Below, piece by piece: positions 24,057 to 36,177 of a DNA stretch of 64,000 nt. Source of the DNA: Lamellibrachia satsuma. Taxonomy: Eukaryota > Annelida > Polychaeta > Sabellida > Siboglinidae. The stretch covers positions 2,978,501 through 3,042,500 of the forward strand of contig BSQZ01000022.1 of the NCBI GenBank assembly GCA_033239005.1, in the 5' to 3' direction. The translations under genes were made by a program, and so were the position numbers. How positions within the stretch are numbered: the first letter of the stretch is position 1; each line of letters begins with the position of its first letter. A model generated the notes under the pieces. It saw only the letters and a program-made list of their open reading frames with translations. It did not search any database and was not told the DNA's origin.

Positions 24057-24269
24057 TCAGCGTTTTTTGCCAGCGTTGTGGCTTCTAACGGCAGATTCTC
24101 CCATAGCTTTCACATCAAACGAACGTTTGCATATCCGGCAATGTGCCAAAAAAACATTTGTCGGATTTCGCGCGAGCCATTTGCTATACTTAGGATGTTT
24201 AAGCCAGTCGTCTTGAAACCTCGACTTCCCCATTTCGAAAAAACTATTCGAACTACGCTCGGTGAACAA
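24057..24269 (-). pseudogene. hAT transposase N-terminal exon, BED-like zinc finger
   Basis: The frame contains FQDDWLKHPKYSKWLA, then C-R-I-C-K and a distal H..(G)KKR, the aromatic-plus-CC-H pattern of BED-type DNA-binding fingers in hAT transposases. The likely start is MGKSRF near 24233. It ends in a stop just after the finger; joining to the catalytic part would need an intron across 23390-24050, a stretch that includes the (AT)n run. Confidence 0.7.
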
Positions 24270-24659
24270 ATGCGTAATGTGGTATGTTAATCTTTACTTC
24301 TGGCCTTGTCAAAATTCAAGGCTTTTCAAGGCTGCATGCCTGAATTCAAGGATTTCAAGGCCTTGATTTTGAGTTGGTGAAATTCAAGGTTTTCAAGGAT
24401 TTCAAGGCCCCGTACGGACCCTGATAGTATCGAGTTTGTATTGTTTACACGTGTATGCCATGTGACAATGGTTATGCAAATCACAATTTATTTAAACATA
24501 CAGACGTTCTTAACGAAGTGAGTGCCACACAATTGCAACATCAAACGCACATAAAGCAGAACACATGTAATTAACATTCAACAACGAAGCACCCGTTTAC
24601 GGCAGGCAGTTTCCTTATTGGATCACATAAACGTGAACGGCATGGCGAATATTGCATTT

Positions 24660-24878
24660 ATATCATGCTGAGTCTTAATGGCAGAACCCTGAGCTCGTTT
24701 GCTAAATGAAAACGCAAAGAGTAATTGTTGGTAAAGGTCATTTACTAAGTGTACCAACGTAGAATAATACCTTTATATCGATGACATAGCTTAATCGCTA
24801 ACACATGGTCATCGAAAAACACAGATAGTAAATGACAAATTAAAATTAGCAAAGGTGGGGGCAGTCATTTGTCCCAAC
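24660..24878 (+). repeat. 219-bp direct repeat, left copy
   Basis: Identical to 25344-25562 except for about three substitutions. The copies are 684 bp apart with 465 bp of unique sequence between. There are no TG/CA ends and no recognisable primer-binding site, so it is not a proven LTR. Confidence 0.9.
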
Positions 24879-25343
24879 CATAGTAAGTTTACGCACTAAA
24901 ACCTTCTACAAAAAACCCTAGGCTATGGGGAAAATTACACTTGAAAGAAAGCGTCAAATCAATTGGTGTTAAGCCAAATAGTAATAACATATGCACCAAA
25001 GTCTTGTAGAACAAACGTCAATTAAGATTAAGCAATACGAAAAATTGTATAGATACATATATGAACAATACAAGGCAGCATGAGAAACAGAGGTGGTAGT
25101 CAGGGGAGCATGGTGGGAAGAAAAACTTCCAATCTGCTGTGACATAGGACACGTCTGGTTCCGATAAAATCAGCAACAGAAAGGGACGAGGTAGTGTAGC
25201 CTCGTTATGGTTTACGCATAGCGGAATGCGGACCGGTTCACGTGCAGCAACCGGTACTTTATAACTAATAACAATTTCAATGAATCACATTTTCACCTCA
25301 CATTATACAAATACTATTTTAACATGCGTAAAAATATTAATTA

Positions 25344-25562
25344 ATATCATGCTGAGTCTTAATGGCAGAACCCTGAGCTCGTTTGCTAAATGAAGACGCA
25401 AAGAGTAATTGTTGGTAAAGGTCATTTACTAAGTGTACCAACGTAGAATAATACCTTTATATCGATGACATAGCTTAATCGCTAACACATGATCATCGAA
25501 AAACACAGATAGTAAATGACAAATTACAATTAGCAAAGGTGGGGGCAGTCATTTGTCCCAAC
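25344..25562 (+). repeat. 219-bp direct repeat, right copy
   Basis: Right copy of the pair starting at 24660; the RTE-like LINE relic begins almost immediately after it. Confidence 0.9.
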
Positions 25563-25589
25563 AGGCCTCCAGTAATAGAGGCCCCCTAT

Positions 25590-26300
25590 CCCACCTATTG
25601 CATTTATACGATCGTTGTCCCCGTCACGCCACAAGTGACTTGAAGACACGACAGTGGACGGCATATACACTATCTGGACCACACTACAAGAAACCTGGAC
25701 GGAAGGATGCAAAGACGTTCTTGGCAAAAGGGAGAAAACTATAATATGTGGCTGTCAAAAGCGACAAAGAAAGGAAGTAAATGAAACAAATGGTCAATCG
25801 TTGTAAGACAGTAGAATAGAAACAGGAATGCCAGTCAAATTACTGGCAACTTTTAAAACAGTTAAGAATAGACAAGCAAAACGTTATGAATTACCTAGCA
25901 ACAGATGCGGAAGAGGCAGCACACAGAAGATACACGGAGGAACTATTTGATAAAACAAGAACACTAGTGGAGAAAAGACGAAATCCTTCGAAACCAGTGA
26001 AAGACAAAGACGGAAGAACCATAAACAAAGTCGGAATGACCATAAACAAAGACGGAAGAACCATAAACAAGACGGAAGAACCATAAACAAAGACGGAAGA
26101 ACCATAAACAAGCATACAGTGGACATTCACTAAACAACTGGACGACCTCGACTTTGCAGATACCTACCATGTATCACATACACATAAACAACTGCAAACG
26201 AAGTCGGTTGACACAGGAAGCAAAGAAGACAGGCCTGGGAATAAATATACAGAAGACAAACTGAGGGTTAACAATACACAACAATGCAAAGTACAACTCA
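25590..26300 (+). pseudogene. RTE-like LINE relic (linker and RT core)
   Basis: 25690-25800 encodes a linker ending in KDVLGKREN..MWLSKATKK; 25886-26030 encodes LATDAEEAAHRRYTEELFDK then KRRNPSKPVKDKDGRTI, the well-known spacer between endonuclease and RT in RTE-type LINEs. 26118-26285 encodes IQWTFTKQLDDLDFAD (RT motif C, here FADT instead of FADD), then [10 protein letters not shown]. The RT palm between them is missing and a short tandem array occupies the gap, so the element has a large internal deletion. Confidence 0.75.
26026..26112 (+). repeat. 18-20-bp tandem repeat from LINE linker codons
   Basis: Four to five units with core CCATAAACAAAGACGGAAGA. The unit restates the codons for DGRTINK of the preceding LINE linker, so it grew out of that sequence. 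Confidence 0.8.
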
Positions 26301-26302
26301 AA

Positions 26303-27090
<788 letters not shown>

Positions 27091-27091
27091 G

Positions 27092-27802
27092 ATCGGCAGA
27101 TGGAGAGTAACAAAGACAACAACAGTAATACATGGAGAGTAACCAAGACACCAACCAGAAAACATGGAGAGTAACCAAGTCAACAACCAGAAAACATGGA
27201 GAGTAACCAAGTCAACAACCAGAAAACATGGAGAGTTACCAAGACAACAAACAGAAAACATGGAGAGTAACAAAGACAACAACCAGAAAACATGGAGAGT
27301 AACCAAGTCAACAACCAGAAAACATGGAGAGTAACCAAGAGAACAAACAGAAAACATGGAGAGTAACAAAGACAACAACCAGAAAACATGGAGAGTAACC
27401 AAGTCAACAACCAGAAAACATGGAGAGTAACAAAGACAACTACCAGAAAACATGGAGAGTAACCAAGTCAACTACCAGAAAACATGGAGAGTTACCAAGA
27501 CAACAAACAGAAAACATGGAGAGTAACAAAGACAACTACCAGAAAACATGGAGAGTAACCAAGTCAACAACCAGAAAACATGGAGAGTAACAAAGACAAC
27601 AACCAGAAAACATGGAGAGTAACCAAGTCAACAACCAGAAAACATGGAGAGTAACCAAGACAACAAACAGAAAACATGGAGAGTAACAAAGACAACTACC
27701 AGAAAACATGGAGAGTAACCAAGTCAACAACCAGAAAACATGGAGAGTAACCAAGACAACAACCAGAAAACATGGAGAGTTACCAAGACAACTACCAGAA
27801 AA
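27092..27802 (+). repeat. 31-32-bp minisatellite, about 22 copies
   Basis: Units built on ACATGGAGAGTAACCAAG with variants (GTCAACAACC, ACAACAAAC, ACAACTACC) that recur in blocks, suggesting higher-order duplication of several units at once. Apparent hydrophobic minus-strand proteins are repeat artefacts. Confidence 0.95.
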
Positions 27803-28319
27803 TTACAAACATTCATAAACATTATGTCTCGGATACATTCTCAAATTTAAATGGCAAGACAAGGTCACAAACAAAGAGCTCACAAACAGACCAGCCCAGC
27901 ATCAGGAAATAGGAACTGGACATCGATAGAACACATCCTCGTTTCGTATTTCGTATCTAAAGCTATCCAGTGTACGTGTCACGATGGCCTTCATACGTCT
28001 TAAGATGAATGAGTTTTAACGCTCCTCCCTCACAATTACGTCGATTTGTAAAACATATTGTTACGCGTTGGACGACGTCTTCTGTAGTAACGACGTCCGT
28101 TACTAAAATTAAAAGACACTGAAAAAGAGATTACAGACAATCACATGAGTCTCACAGCCAAGCGTGCCGGCTTGGTCCGAGTTCTAGGCTACAGTTCTAG
28201 GCTACTGTATTCAATAAACTGCCAACATAACAACATTCGATGTGCGTTTTCCTTTCTGCAGTACACCCGCGATTGTAACAAAATAATTAAAATATTTGAT
28301 TCGATCCATTTGGGATTAG

Positions 28320-29026
28320 ACATGTGATTGCAACAGAATAGTTGGAATATTCGATTCAGTCCATTACGGATTAGTCATGTTATTGTAATATAATAGTTAG
28401 AATATACCATTCGGTCCATTACGGATTAGTCATGTTATTGTAATATAATAGTTAGAATATACCATTCGGTCCATTATGGATTAGTCATGTTATTGTAATA
28501 TAATAGTTAGAATATACCATTCGGTCCATTACGGATTAGTCATGTTATTGTAATATAATAGTTGGAATATACCATTCGGTCCATTACGGATTAGTCATGT
28601 TATTGTAATATAATAGTTAGAATATACCATTCGGTCCATTACGGATTAGTCATGTTATTGTAATATAATAGTTAGAATATACCATTCGGTCCATTATGGA
28701 TTAGTCGTGTTATTGTAATATAATAGTTAGAATATACCATTCGGTCCATTATGGATTAGTCGTGTTATTGTAATATAATAGTTAGAATATACCATTCGGT
28801 CCATTACGGATTAGTCATGTTATTGTAATATAATAGTTAGAATATACCATTCGGTCCATTATGGATTAGTCATGTTATTGTAATATAATAGTTAGAATAT
28901 ACCATTCGGTCCATTACGGATTAGTCATGTTATTGTAATACAATAGTTAGAATATACCATTCGGTCCATTAGGGATTAGTCATGTTACTATAATATAATA
29001 ATTAGAATATCAAATTCGGTCCATTA
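28320..29026 (+). repeat. 55-bp minisatellite, left part
   Basis: About 12 units with the core ATTCGGTCCATTACGGATTA. Variation is low in the centre and higher at both edges. The array continues at 29818-29960 and is split by the element at 29027-29815. Confidence 0.95.
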
Positions 29027-29815
29027 CTCTTGAGTGCCGAATAAACGTATAGGGGGCAAATTGTTCAAAACAAATAATAGTACAGTGCAAACAAATCACT
29101 AGTATATTTGTCTTTTTTTTACTCGACGCGAAGCCAAGGCGTCCTTAGAAAACTACGCGGATCGCCTGTATTTTGTTTTTTTCTGCCGAATATGTATAAA
29201 CTTTGTACATATTCGTGTCACCGCAGATATAGTAACCGCATTTTATTTCTGTGAAAAACCGGGGAATTTTCCATTTTTCAATGGACATTAAAGTTTTTTT
29301 GAACTGAATTCGCAAGACCATTTAAGGGCATACCGCCGCCAGCCGATTACGACCGGTTTGAGGTGCTGCGCACGGCTGCCATATACGGTCTGTTTACGCG
29401 ATGATAAAGGCGTTTAAACTAATAATATACCATGTCGTGCTCCCGAGAACTAAGGATTCTGACGGATTCATATAATCATGGAATTCTAACGGTCTAATCT
29501 AGGATCCTCAGAAGCACGGGATCCCATTAAATTCAAGACTGTCGTTCGAAAGGAAGAAAGCCGTCAGAGGGAGCCACATGCAACTCTAGTTGGGAGCAAG
29601 TTATTTTAGCGCGAGCGGTAAATAGCTCCGTGGCAGTGAGAGGGATTGCTTTCCTAACAATTATTCCCTGCATAATTTGCCACAATTATCGGAAAATATA
29701 GGCTGGCACAAATGTTTAAATTTGATAATAGTATAGTGCCAAATAAGGTGCGTATAGGGTGGCATTTTTCATCAAATAAATACGCGTATAGGGACGCTTA
29801 TTCGGCACACAAGAG
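29027..29815. mobile_element. TA-flanked terminal-inverted-repeat element (Tc1/mariner-like, non-autonomous)
   Basis: The ends are CTCTTGAGTGCCGAATAA and the reverse complement of CTCTTGTGTGCCGAATAA (19 of 21 matching over 21 bp), flanked by TA on both sides (29025-29026 and 29816-29817). Removing 29027-29815 plus one TA restores the unit junction CCATTAGGGATTAG found in the surrounding minisatellite, so the empty site is known. The interior (789 bp total) has no transposase frame. The TA duplication points to the Tc1/mariner/IS630 group. Confidence 0.88.
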
Positions 29816-29817
29816 TA

Positions 29818-29960
29818 GGGATTAGTCATGTTATTGTAATATAATATTTAGAATATCCAATTCGATCCATTAGGGAATAGACATGCGATTATAATATAAT
29901 AATTAGAATAACCGATTCGATCCACTAGGGATTAGACAAGCGATTGTAGCATAATAGTAT
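29818..29960 (+). repeat. 55-bp minisatellite, right part
   Basis: Two to three diverged units continuing the array at 28320-29026 beyond the inserted element. Confidence 0.85.
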
Positions 29961-30085
29961 CTGCGTATGTTGCCGGGTACGTTTGAGTTTTGTCTGCAGC
30001 TAATCCATTTTCTTGTGTGGGATCGTTAACTATCACCGCATAGACACTAAGGAGACAGGATCAATGATTGTTAGTGTATTTAGTC

Positions 30086-30515
30086 AGGTCCGTGTCACAT
30101 CGTGGAGTCAACAGCCGTGTCACATCGTGGAGTAAGCAACCGTGCGACATCGTGGAGTTAACATCAAACCACATCGTGGAGTGAACAGCCGTGTCACATC
30201 GTGGAGTTAGCAACCGTGCCACATCGTGAAGTTAACAGCCCTGCCACATCGTGGAGTCAGCAGCCGTGCAATACATGGAGTCAACAGCCATGTTACATCG
30301 TGGAGTCAACAGCCATGTTACATCGTGGAGTCAACAGCCGTGTTACATCGTGGAGTCAACAGCCGTGTTACATAGTGGAGTCAACAGCCGTGTTACATCG
30401 TGGAGTCAACAGCTGTGTTACATCGTGGAGTCAACAGCCGTGTTACATCGTGGAGTCAACAGCCGTGTCATATCGTGTTGCCAAAAGCCATGCCACATCG
30501 TGGAGTCAGCAGCAT
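30086..30515 (+). repeat. 25-bp minisatellite, about 17 copies, next to the GPCR stop codon
   Basis: Units centred on ATCGTGGAGTCAACAGCC. The array ends 15 bp short of the stop codon of the minus-strand GPCR (30530-30532), so it occupies the place of that gene's 3' UTR. Confidence 0.95.
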
Positions 30516-30529
30516 GTGACGAGCAGGGC

Positions 30530-31067
30530 CTACGCCCAGCAGAACAGTTGGCGGACCCCCTTCCGGAACTCACTGCTCATGAAGCTGTAGATGAACGGGT
30601 TGATGACGGAGTTCACTATGAACAGGTAGAGTAACGGCGGTGGAATGGAAACACCACAGCTGGCGATACCTAGCGGCGTCCAGCAGACGATGAACACGAT
30701 CGTGACGACGAGTAAGACGCGCATGCCCTTCGTGGTCTGTTGTTGCGCCTTCACCGCCACCGCGCTAAGTGGCAGCGGTTGCGCATGTGTTGATGACATC
30801 GTCGAGGCGCAAACTGCTAAAGTGACGTCACCTGCCTGAACACCTTCGGAGCCGATGGTGCGCAGACGTCGCAGGCGCACCCACATGATCCGTGCCATCA
30901 TGGTATACATGAAGACCATCGTAGTGAAGGCGCAGATCAGAACGACGGCGACGTAGATGTTTGAGGCGAGGCGGAGGAAGGACAGTCGACGGCCGGTCAT
31001 CTTGAAGGCAGAGCTGACCAGGGAGACTCCGGCCAGCACCGTCATCGTTATCTCTGCACGACGGCCG
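30530..31067 (-). CDS. Rhodopsin-type (class A) GPCR, last exon
   Basis: About 179 codons. The exon opens after a TTCATTTCAG acceptor (first base 31067) and ends at TAG 30530-30532. It encodes a short TM4-like helix (ITMTVLAGVSLVSSAF), a very short loop, TM5 (YVAVVLICAFTTMVFMYTMM), a basic third intracellular loop, TM6 with the C-W-T-P motif (VFIVCWTPLGIA), and TM7 with N-P-F-I-Y, followed by a short tail FRKGVRQLF. It joins the upstream exon in phase 2 (AG plus C). The second extracellular loop is unusually short and has no cysteine for the usual TM3 disulfide, so either a small exon is missing from my model or the receptor is divergent. Ligand unknown. Confidence 0.85.
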
Positions 31068-31282
31068 CTGAAATGAACACGTGATGTACAATGGTCGCCG
31101 CCTGGCATACTGCTGCACTACAGGGTCGTAATATAACCCATGTCAAACATTGGTTAATGTTAGCAAGGCATTCTGCATAGTCTGTCACCCCTGGAGGGTT
31201 CATAGGACTGAACATTTTCCCTACCAAGGGTTCAGGGATCGAAGTCTCCCAGTCCGTACACTTCAGTGAATTTAAAGAGCAT

Positions 31283-31531
31283 TTGGAGACATGTGTGAAA
31301 CCGCCACACACACACGCACACACGCACACACGCACACACGCACACACGCACACAAACACACCATGCACCACGCACGCACGCACGCACTCACTCACACAAG
31401 CACACGCGCACGTGGAAACGCACGCACACGCGGAAACGCACGTACACACACACATGCACGCACGCACGAACGCACACACCCCCCCCACACACACACAGAC
31501 ACACACACAGACACACACGTACACACACGCG

Positions 31532-31578
<47 letters not shown>

Positions 31579-31579
31579 T
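31283..31579 (-). repeat. (CA)n-rich microsatellite in the GPCR intron
   Basis: Irregular CA/CGCA/CACG tract, purer at the right end, directly joined to copy 2 of the interspersed repeat at 31583-31825. Confidence 0.95.
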
Positions 31580-31582
31580 CTC

Positions 31583-31825
31583 TGCCTCATTTTCGCAATT
31601 ATTTTCATTGTTAAAGATTATGAAAATATGCGTGAGATTTCAGACCTTTGTCGTGAGACCATGACATTTATTGCAAACTCGTGAGTATCACGGCTTATAG
31701 GTGAGAATTGACAGGTACGGTTCTGACACATTACATTTTTGTTATACAGAGTATTTCATATTACATACAATGCGTGATGCAGAAAGGCGTCATTAGGAGA
31801 TACATACGTATATAGAAATGGCTAT
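31583..31825 (+). repeat. Interspersed repeat joined to a GT/CA tract, copy 2
   Basis: The inverted counterpart of 20197-20441, about 85-90% alike by eye, with the same junction to a GT/CA microsatellite. It sits in the GPCR intron. Confidence 0.75.
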
Positions 31826-32366
31826 GATAATTGGGTTCAACAGGGACAAGGATTTAATTCTTTATAACGTCACGACTCTTATTATTATGCCGATATAATC
31901 GCTATAACGCTGTGTCATATACAAGCCATAACACAGCGTCACAGCGTATGTTTTATTTTCAGTAACACATTTAGGCCCGTCCTCGGGGTTGTGAAAAGGG
32001 TTTTGAACGTTCACAATCAGCGTGGGATTTCTGGGACGATTTCTGAAAATGTTACCGTTAAATACAATTCTCTCAAAACGGGGGGTTCGAAAGGACCCCC
32101 CCCCTCCCCCGAGAACGGGCACGACATTTAACCGAAACCGCTATAGACCGTATCGCTGAATATCAATCGACACGAGAAACGAAATACAGAACGCGTAGTG
32201 TTAGAATTTTATACGTGGATATATAATTAAATGTTAGTTAATAACGCTAATACTCATAGTCCTATGCTAAAGCTATGTTTGTTTTAGACGACACGCACGC
32301 ACTCACGCACGCGCGCACGGGGAAACGCCCGCGCACACATGCATGCTCGCACGTACGGACACAAAC

Positions 32367-32695
32367 CTGAAGGTGAAGTTCGAGAGACTGCGCACGCTCA
32401 GACAGCGTTCGACTGAGATCAACGTAAGTACAAAGACGGAGTAGAACATCGCCGCATTGTACACGTACACCATCGACTGCTCCAACCAAAACGGGATCTG
32501 GCCTGGAAAGAAGGCGCCACCCAGGACGATGGCGTTGATGCAGATCGCAATATCCGAGACGGCGAGGCCGAACATGTAGAGATGGATCGAGGTGGTCAAT
32601 TTGCGCACGTAGACAGCAATGACAAGAAGGTTTCCCGGCATGAACACCGCCACGACGACCGACAGCGCCATCTTGGTCCGGTAACCGTCGGCTTT
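32367..32695 (-). CDS. Rhodopsin-type (class A) GPCR, upstream exon
   Basis: Encodes TM1 with G-N-L-L-V (VVVAVFMPGNLLVIAVYV), TM2 with L-A-V-S-D, and TM3 running into S-V-E-R-C, the D/E-R-Y equivalent. The exon ends at 32367 with a CAG|GTTTGT donor in phase 2, which matches the acceptor at 31067 and gives an uninterrupted reading SNFTFS|GRRAE. There is no ATG before TM1 except the one inside it (MALSVV), so an upstream exon probably supplies the N terminus; the left boundary (an acceptor near 32690) is a guess. The intron of 1.3 kb holds a microsatellite and an interspersed repeat. Confidence 0.82.
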
Positions 32696-32768
32696 CGGGA
32701 AATATACCAACAGAAATCACGTTAGGGTGCAAACACACACGATTCAATTCGATTAAACGTACGTGAGT

Positions 32769-32787
32769 GCGTGCCCGCGTGTGTGCC

Positions 32788-32867
<80 letters not shown>

Positions 32868-32870
32868 TTC
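32769..32870 (+). repeat. (GT)n/(GTGC)n microsatellite
   Basis: GT run followed by GTGC tetramers. Confidence 0.95.
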
Positions 32871-33001
32871 AAAGCGACATCACTACTATCCACGACCTGG
32901 CGCCGCGTTGTGACAGGAAGCGACCGATCATCGTCCAGTTCCATTCGGCGGACAGAAAAGCTGAACTGATGATGAAACGTTGCGTTGAGAGGAACGGACA
33001 T
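32871..33001 (-). CDS. Possible N-terminal exon of the GPCR
   Basis: A minus-strand ATG at 33001 opens MSVPLNATFHHQFSFSV and continues with a charged stretch, including an N-x-T glycosylation site that would suit an extracellular receptor N terminus. The frame then runs into the microsatellite. No strong donor is visible (the best, CAG|GTCGTG, is in the wrong phase for the next exon), so this is weak. Confidence 0.25.
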
Positions 33002-33009
33002 TTACCCGA

Positions 33010-33240
33010 ACGACCACCTCTCAACGCCCACCTCTCAACGATCACCTCTCAACGCCCACCTCTCAACGACCACCTCTCAACGCCCACCTCTCAACGACCA
33101 CCTCTCAACGACCACCTCTCAACGACCCCCTCTCAACGCCCACCTCTCAACGACCACCTCTCAACGCCCACATCTCAACGACCCCCTCTCAACGACCACC
33201 TCTCAACGACCACCTCTCAACGCCCACCTCTCAACGAACA
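33010..33240 (+). repeat. 15-bp minisatellite, about 15 copies
   Basis: Units of CACCTCTCAACGACC/GCC. The period is a multiple of three, so it creates a repetitive frame that fuses artificially to the LINE endonuclease frame to its right. Confidence 0.95.
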
Positions 33241-36142
33241 TTGTTCAACTACCAGGTTATTCATGTGTTCACATTTTAAGGGATTACCAACAGGGTGGTG
33301 GGGTAGTACTATACCTCAACAATCACCTCGGTTATTCTATTATATCGAGTAAATCAGCAGCTAAAAATTATGTGTCTGAATGTGTTACTATTGAAGTAAA
33401 GTTAGCCAACTGTGGACATGTGGTAATTGCTTGCGTATACAGGGCACCTGGGTCTGACGTAACTTTATTTTGTGACAACATTGACCTCCTATTTAATCAA
33501 GTTGCGATTAAGAAAACTATATTCATTTGTGGCGATTTAAATATAGGTTTATTGAAACATGACTCGCGCAGCGGTAGCAAATATTTCCTAGATTTGATGT
33601 TCAGCCTTGGTACGTATACAGTAATTACTAAGCCTACAAGAATTTCTAATGTGTCGGCAACACTTACTGATAATATGTTCACCAATGATATCAGTAGTGA
33701 TATCACAAGTGGTTTACTTATTACAGACATAAGCGATAATTTTCCCATTTTTGCTATTTGTAAATATGACTGTAACGGATGTAGTCGCAGTTGCCCTGGA
33801 ACATATAAATGTCAAACACGTGAGGAAGATGTTAATGTACTAAAAGCCGCGTTGAACGCCCCTCCATGGGACACAGTGCTCAGTCACACAGATATTAATG
33901 AGGCATACAACGATTTTATTAACGATTTCACAGTATTATATAATCATTACTGTCCGCCGCGTTAATAGCAACAACAAGAGAGAAAAAACCCTTGGCTCAC
34001 GAATGGTCTCAAAAATGCATGTCGGAAAAAAGTTATGCAAATAGTTTCTTTCGAATAGAAACAATGACACCGAATTAAAGTATAAACCATACAAGAATAA
34101 ACTAACAACCATTATGCAGGATTATTATTGTAAGTTATTGTCAGAACACCGGGGCAACTTCTCCGGGACTTTAGCGTAAAATCCTGGGGAAATCTCGACT
34201 TGAGTGCAATTATCCTACACAATTTGATAACAATAGTGTTATTATCGGTGACAGGACTACTATAGCAAACACGTTTAATAAGTATTTTACAAGCATTGCA
34301 CCTGAGCTAGCTAAACATATTGGAACTCCACCAGACATCTCCGGTATTGATTACGTGGGCAAACGCAATGAACGTTCTATGTTTTAGAAACCAACCGACA
34401 AGGAAGAGGTTATACTCACCGTTAATAGTTGTGGTAATAAATATTCGGCCGATTGTGATGGCATTAAGGTGAGTCTCGTTAAAAATGTAATTTAATGTAT
34501 TTCCGAACCTATGACGCAGTGTAATCTGTCATTTAAATGTGGCGTTTTCCCGCACAAGATAAAAATCAACTAAAGTAATACCTTTATATAAATCTGGTGA
34601 AAACCATTTATTTACCAACTACAGGCCGATTTTACTTCTACCGGCAAAAAATACTAGAGAAACTGTTTAATTCTTGACTTGAGGGCTTTATGAATTCTTG
34701 TACTATCTTAAACTCGTGCCAATAAGGATTTAGAGAATGCTTGATTTAGAATTGCTTGACGATATTACACATTCCTTAAAATATAAGAAATGTGCGATAG
34801 ATGTATTTATGGATCTCAAGAAAGCTTTTGATACTGTTGACCATCAACTGCTGTGTAAAAAACTTGTACTTTATAGCATTCGTGGAAATGTGTATAATTG
34901 GATCAGTAATACATGAACAATCGTAGCCAATTTATAAACATTCATGGCTACAGCTCAGACGCACAAAGGATAACATGTGGAGTTCCACAAGGGTCAGTAC
35001 TTCATCTGAAGTTGTTTATTCTCTATATCAATGACATTTGCAATGTCTCTAAAATGGTAATTTTTGATGATGACACGAACATCTTCTGTTCAGCCAATGA
35101 TATAAAACAGCTTGAAAATATTGTATGCAACAAACTATATAAATTGCAATTATGGTTCTCAATCAACAAATTGTCTCTTAATATTGCCAAAAACAATGAC
35201 ATGTTATTTTCTGGTCAAGCCCAAATTGTCTGATATAAATATCAATATAAAAAATACACAGATATTAAGAGTGTAAGTTACAAAATTTATAGCTTATCGA
35301 CGAATCATTAAACTGGAAAGACCACATCAGTCGAGTGAAGTCTAAACTATCTACAAGTGTTGGTATCATGTACGGATGCAGCAACGTACTTGATTGCTGT
35401 AGTGTTTAGCGTGGTATGTGTTATATTCCTCTCTGTTCTTGCCATATTTATTGCATTGTGTAGAAATATGGGGAAATACGTATCCTACAAATTTATATTG
35501 TATAAATATGTTACAAAAGAGGGTAATACGGTTTATGCACAATGCACGACGATGCCACCACACAGCTCCACTGTTTTACAAAGCATACATTTTAAAGTTT
35601 ACTGATTTGGCACAATTTAGAATACTACTATTTGTGTATAAAGCTCAAATATTAATTGCCATTGAATAGTCAAAGGTTATTTGTTAAGCATGATAATAAG
35701 CACTGCACACGACGACAAAATAAGTTTTTACGAACCCGTGCATCAAATAATAGAAGGTACAAGTCATTAATTGTCTGTGGAACCAAATTGTGGAATCCGT
35801 TGAATTTCTGTTTTACCAATATTCGGTCATTTCACCGTTTTAAAGCACACTACAGCAAACAGATATTTGAAAGTTATGGTAAGCAGATTTAATGTCACAA
35901 TGCACAGTTTCATAATAATCTACCAAAACTGAAGTAATGGTAGCCATGTCTTTATCATTTATGAAATTAACATCACATATAAAAGCTGCTAGAAACTATC
36001 AACAAAGGAGTAACATAACATTATAAGTATTCTTACTTCAATGTTTCTCCTTTCAAGTATCTCACTAATATTCTTTGTGTACTTAATAGTGTACATCTAA
36101 TTTGTTTGATCTGTTTGAAGAAACGCTTTTGATTTGATTTGA
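33240..36142 (+). mobile_element. L2-like LINE, 5'-truncated and decayed
   Basis: Endonuclease at 33250-33780: QGGGVVLYLNNH, ACVYRAPGSD, IFICGDLNIGLL (GDLN intact) and TDISDNFPIFA. RT follows with breaks: KYSADCDGIK region, then NYRPI near 34615, VFMDLKKAFDTVDHQLL (motif A) near 34805, GVPQGSV near 34980, and DDDTNIFCSA (motif C, first residues altered) near 35070. C-terminal segments at 35418-35890 include CVEIWGNTY and GTKLWNPLNF. A 3' UTR follows, and the element ends in short GATTT repeats near 36142. Stops and shifts in the RT show it is inactive. Confidence 0.85.
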
Positions 36143-36177
36143 AAGCAAATGTACATGATGTTGTTTACCGACTATTT

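Noticed and set aside
24660..25562. LTR retrotransposon with two LTRs
   Set aside because: No TG/CA termini, no primer-binding site or polypurine tract, and no coding interior were seen, so it is reported only as direct repeats.
32075..32110. tRNA T-arm-like GGGTTCGAA sequence
   Set aside because: No acceptor, D or anticodon arms fit upstream; it is a local G/C-run hairpin.
32985..33965. A single 326-codon gene fusing a repeat N terminus with an endonuclease
   Set aside because: The first 85 codons are the 15-bp minisatellite running by chance in frame into a truncated L2-like LINE endonuclease; no start or promoter supports a real fusion.
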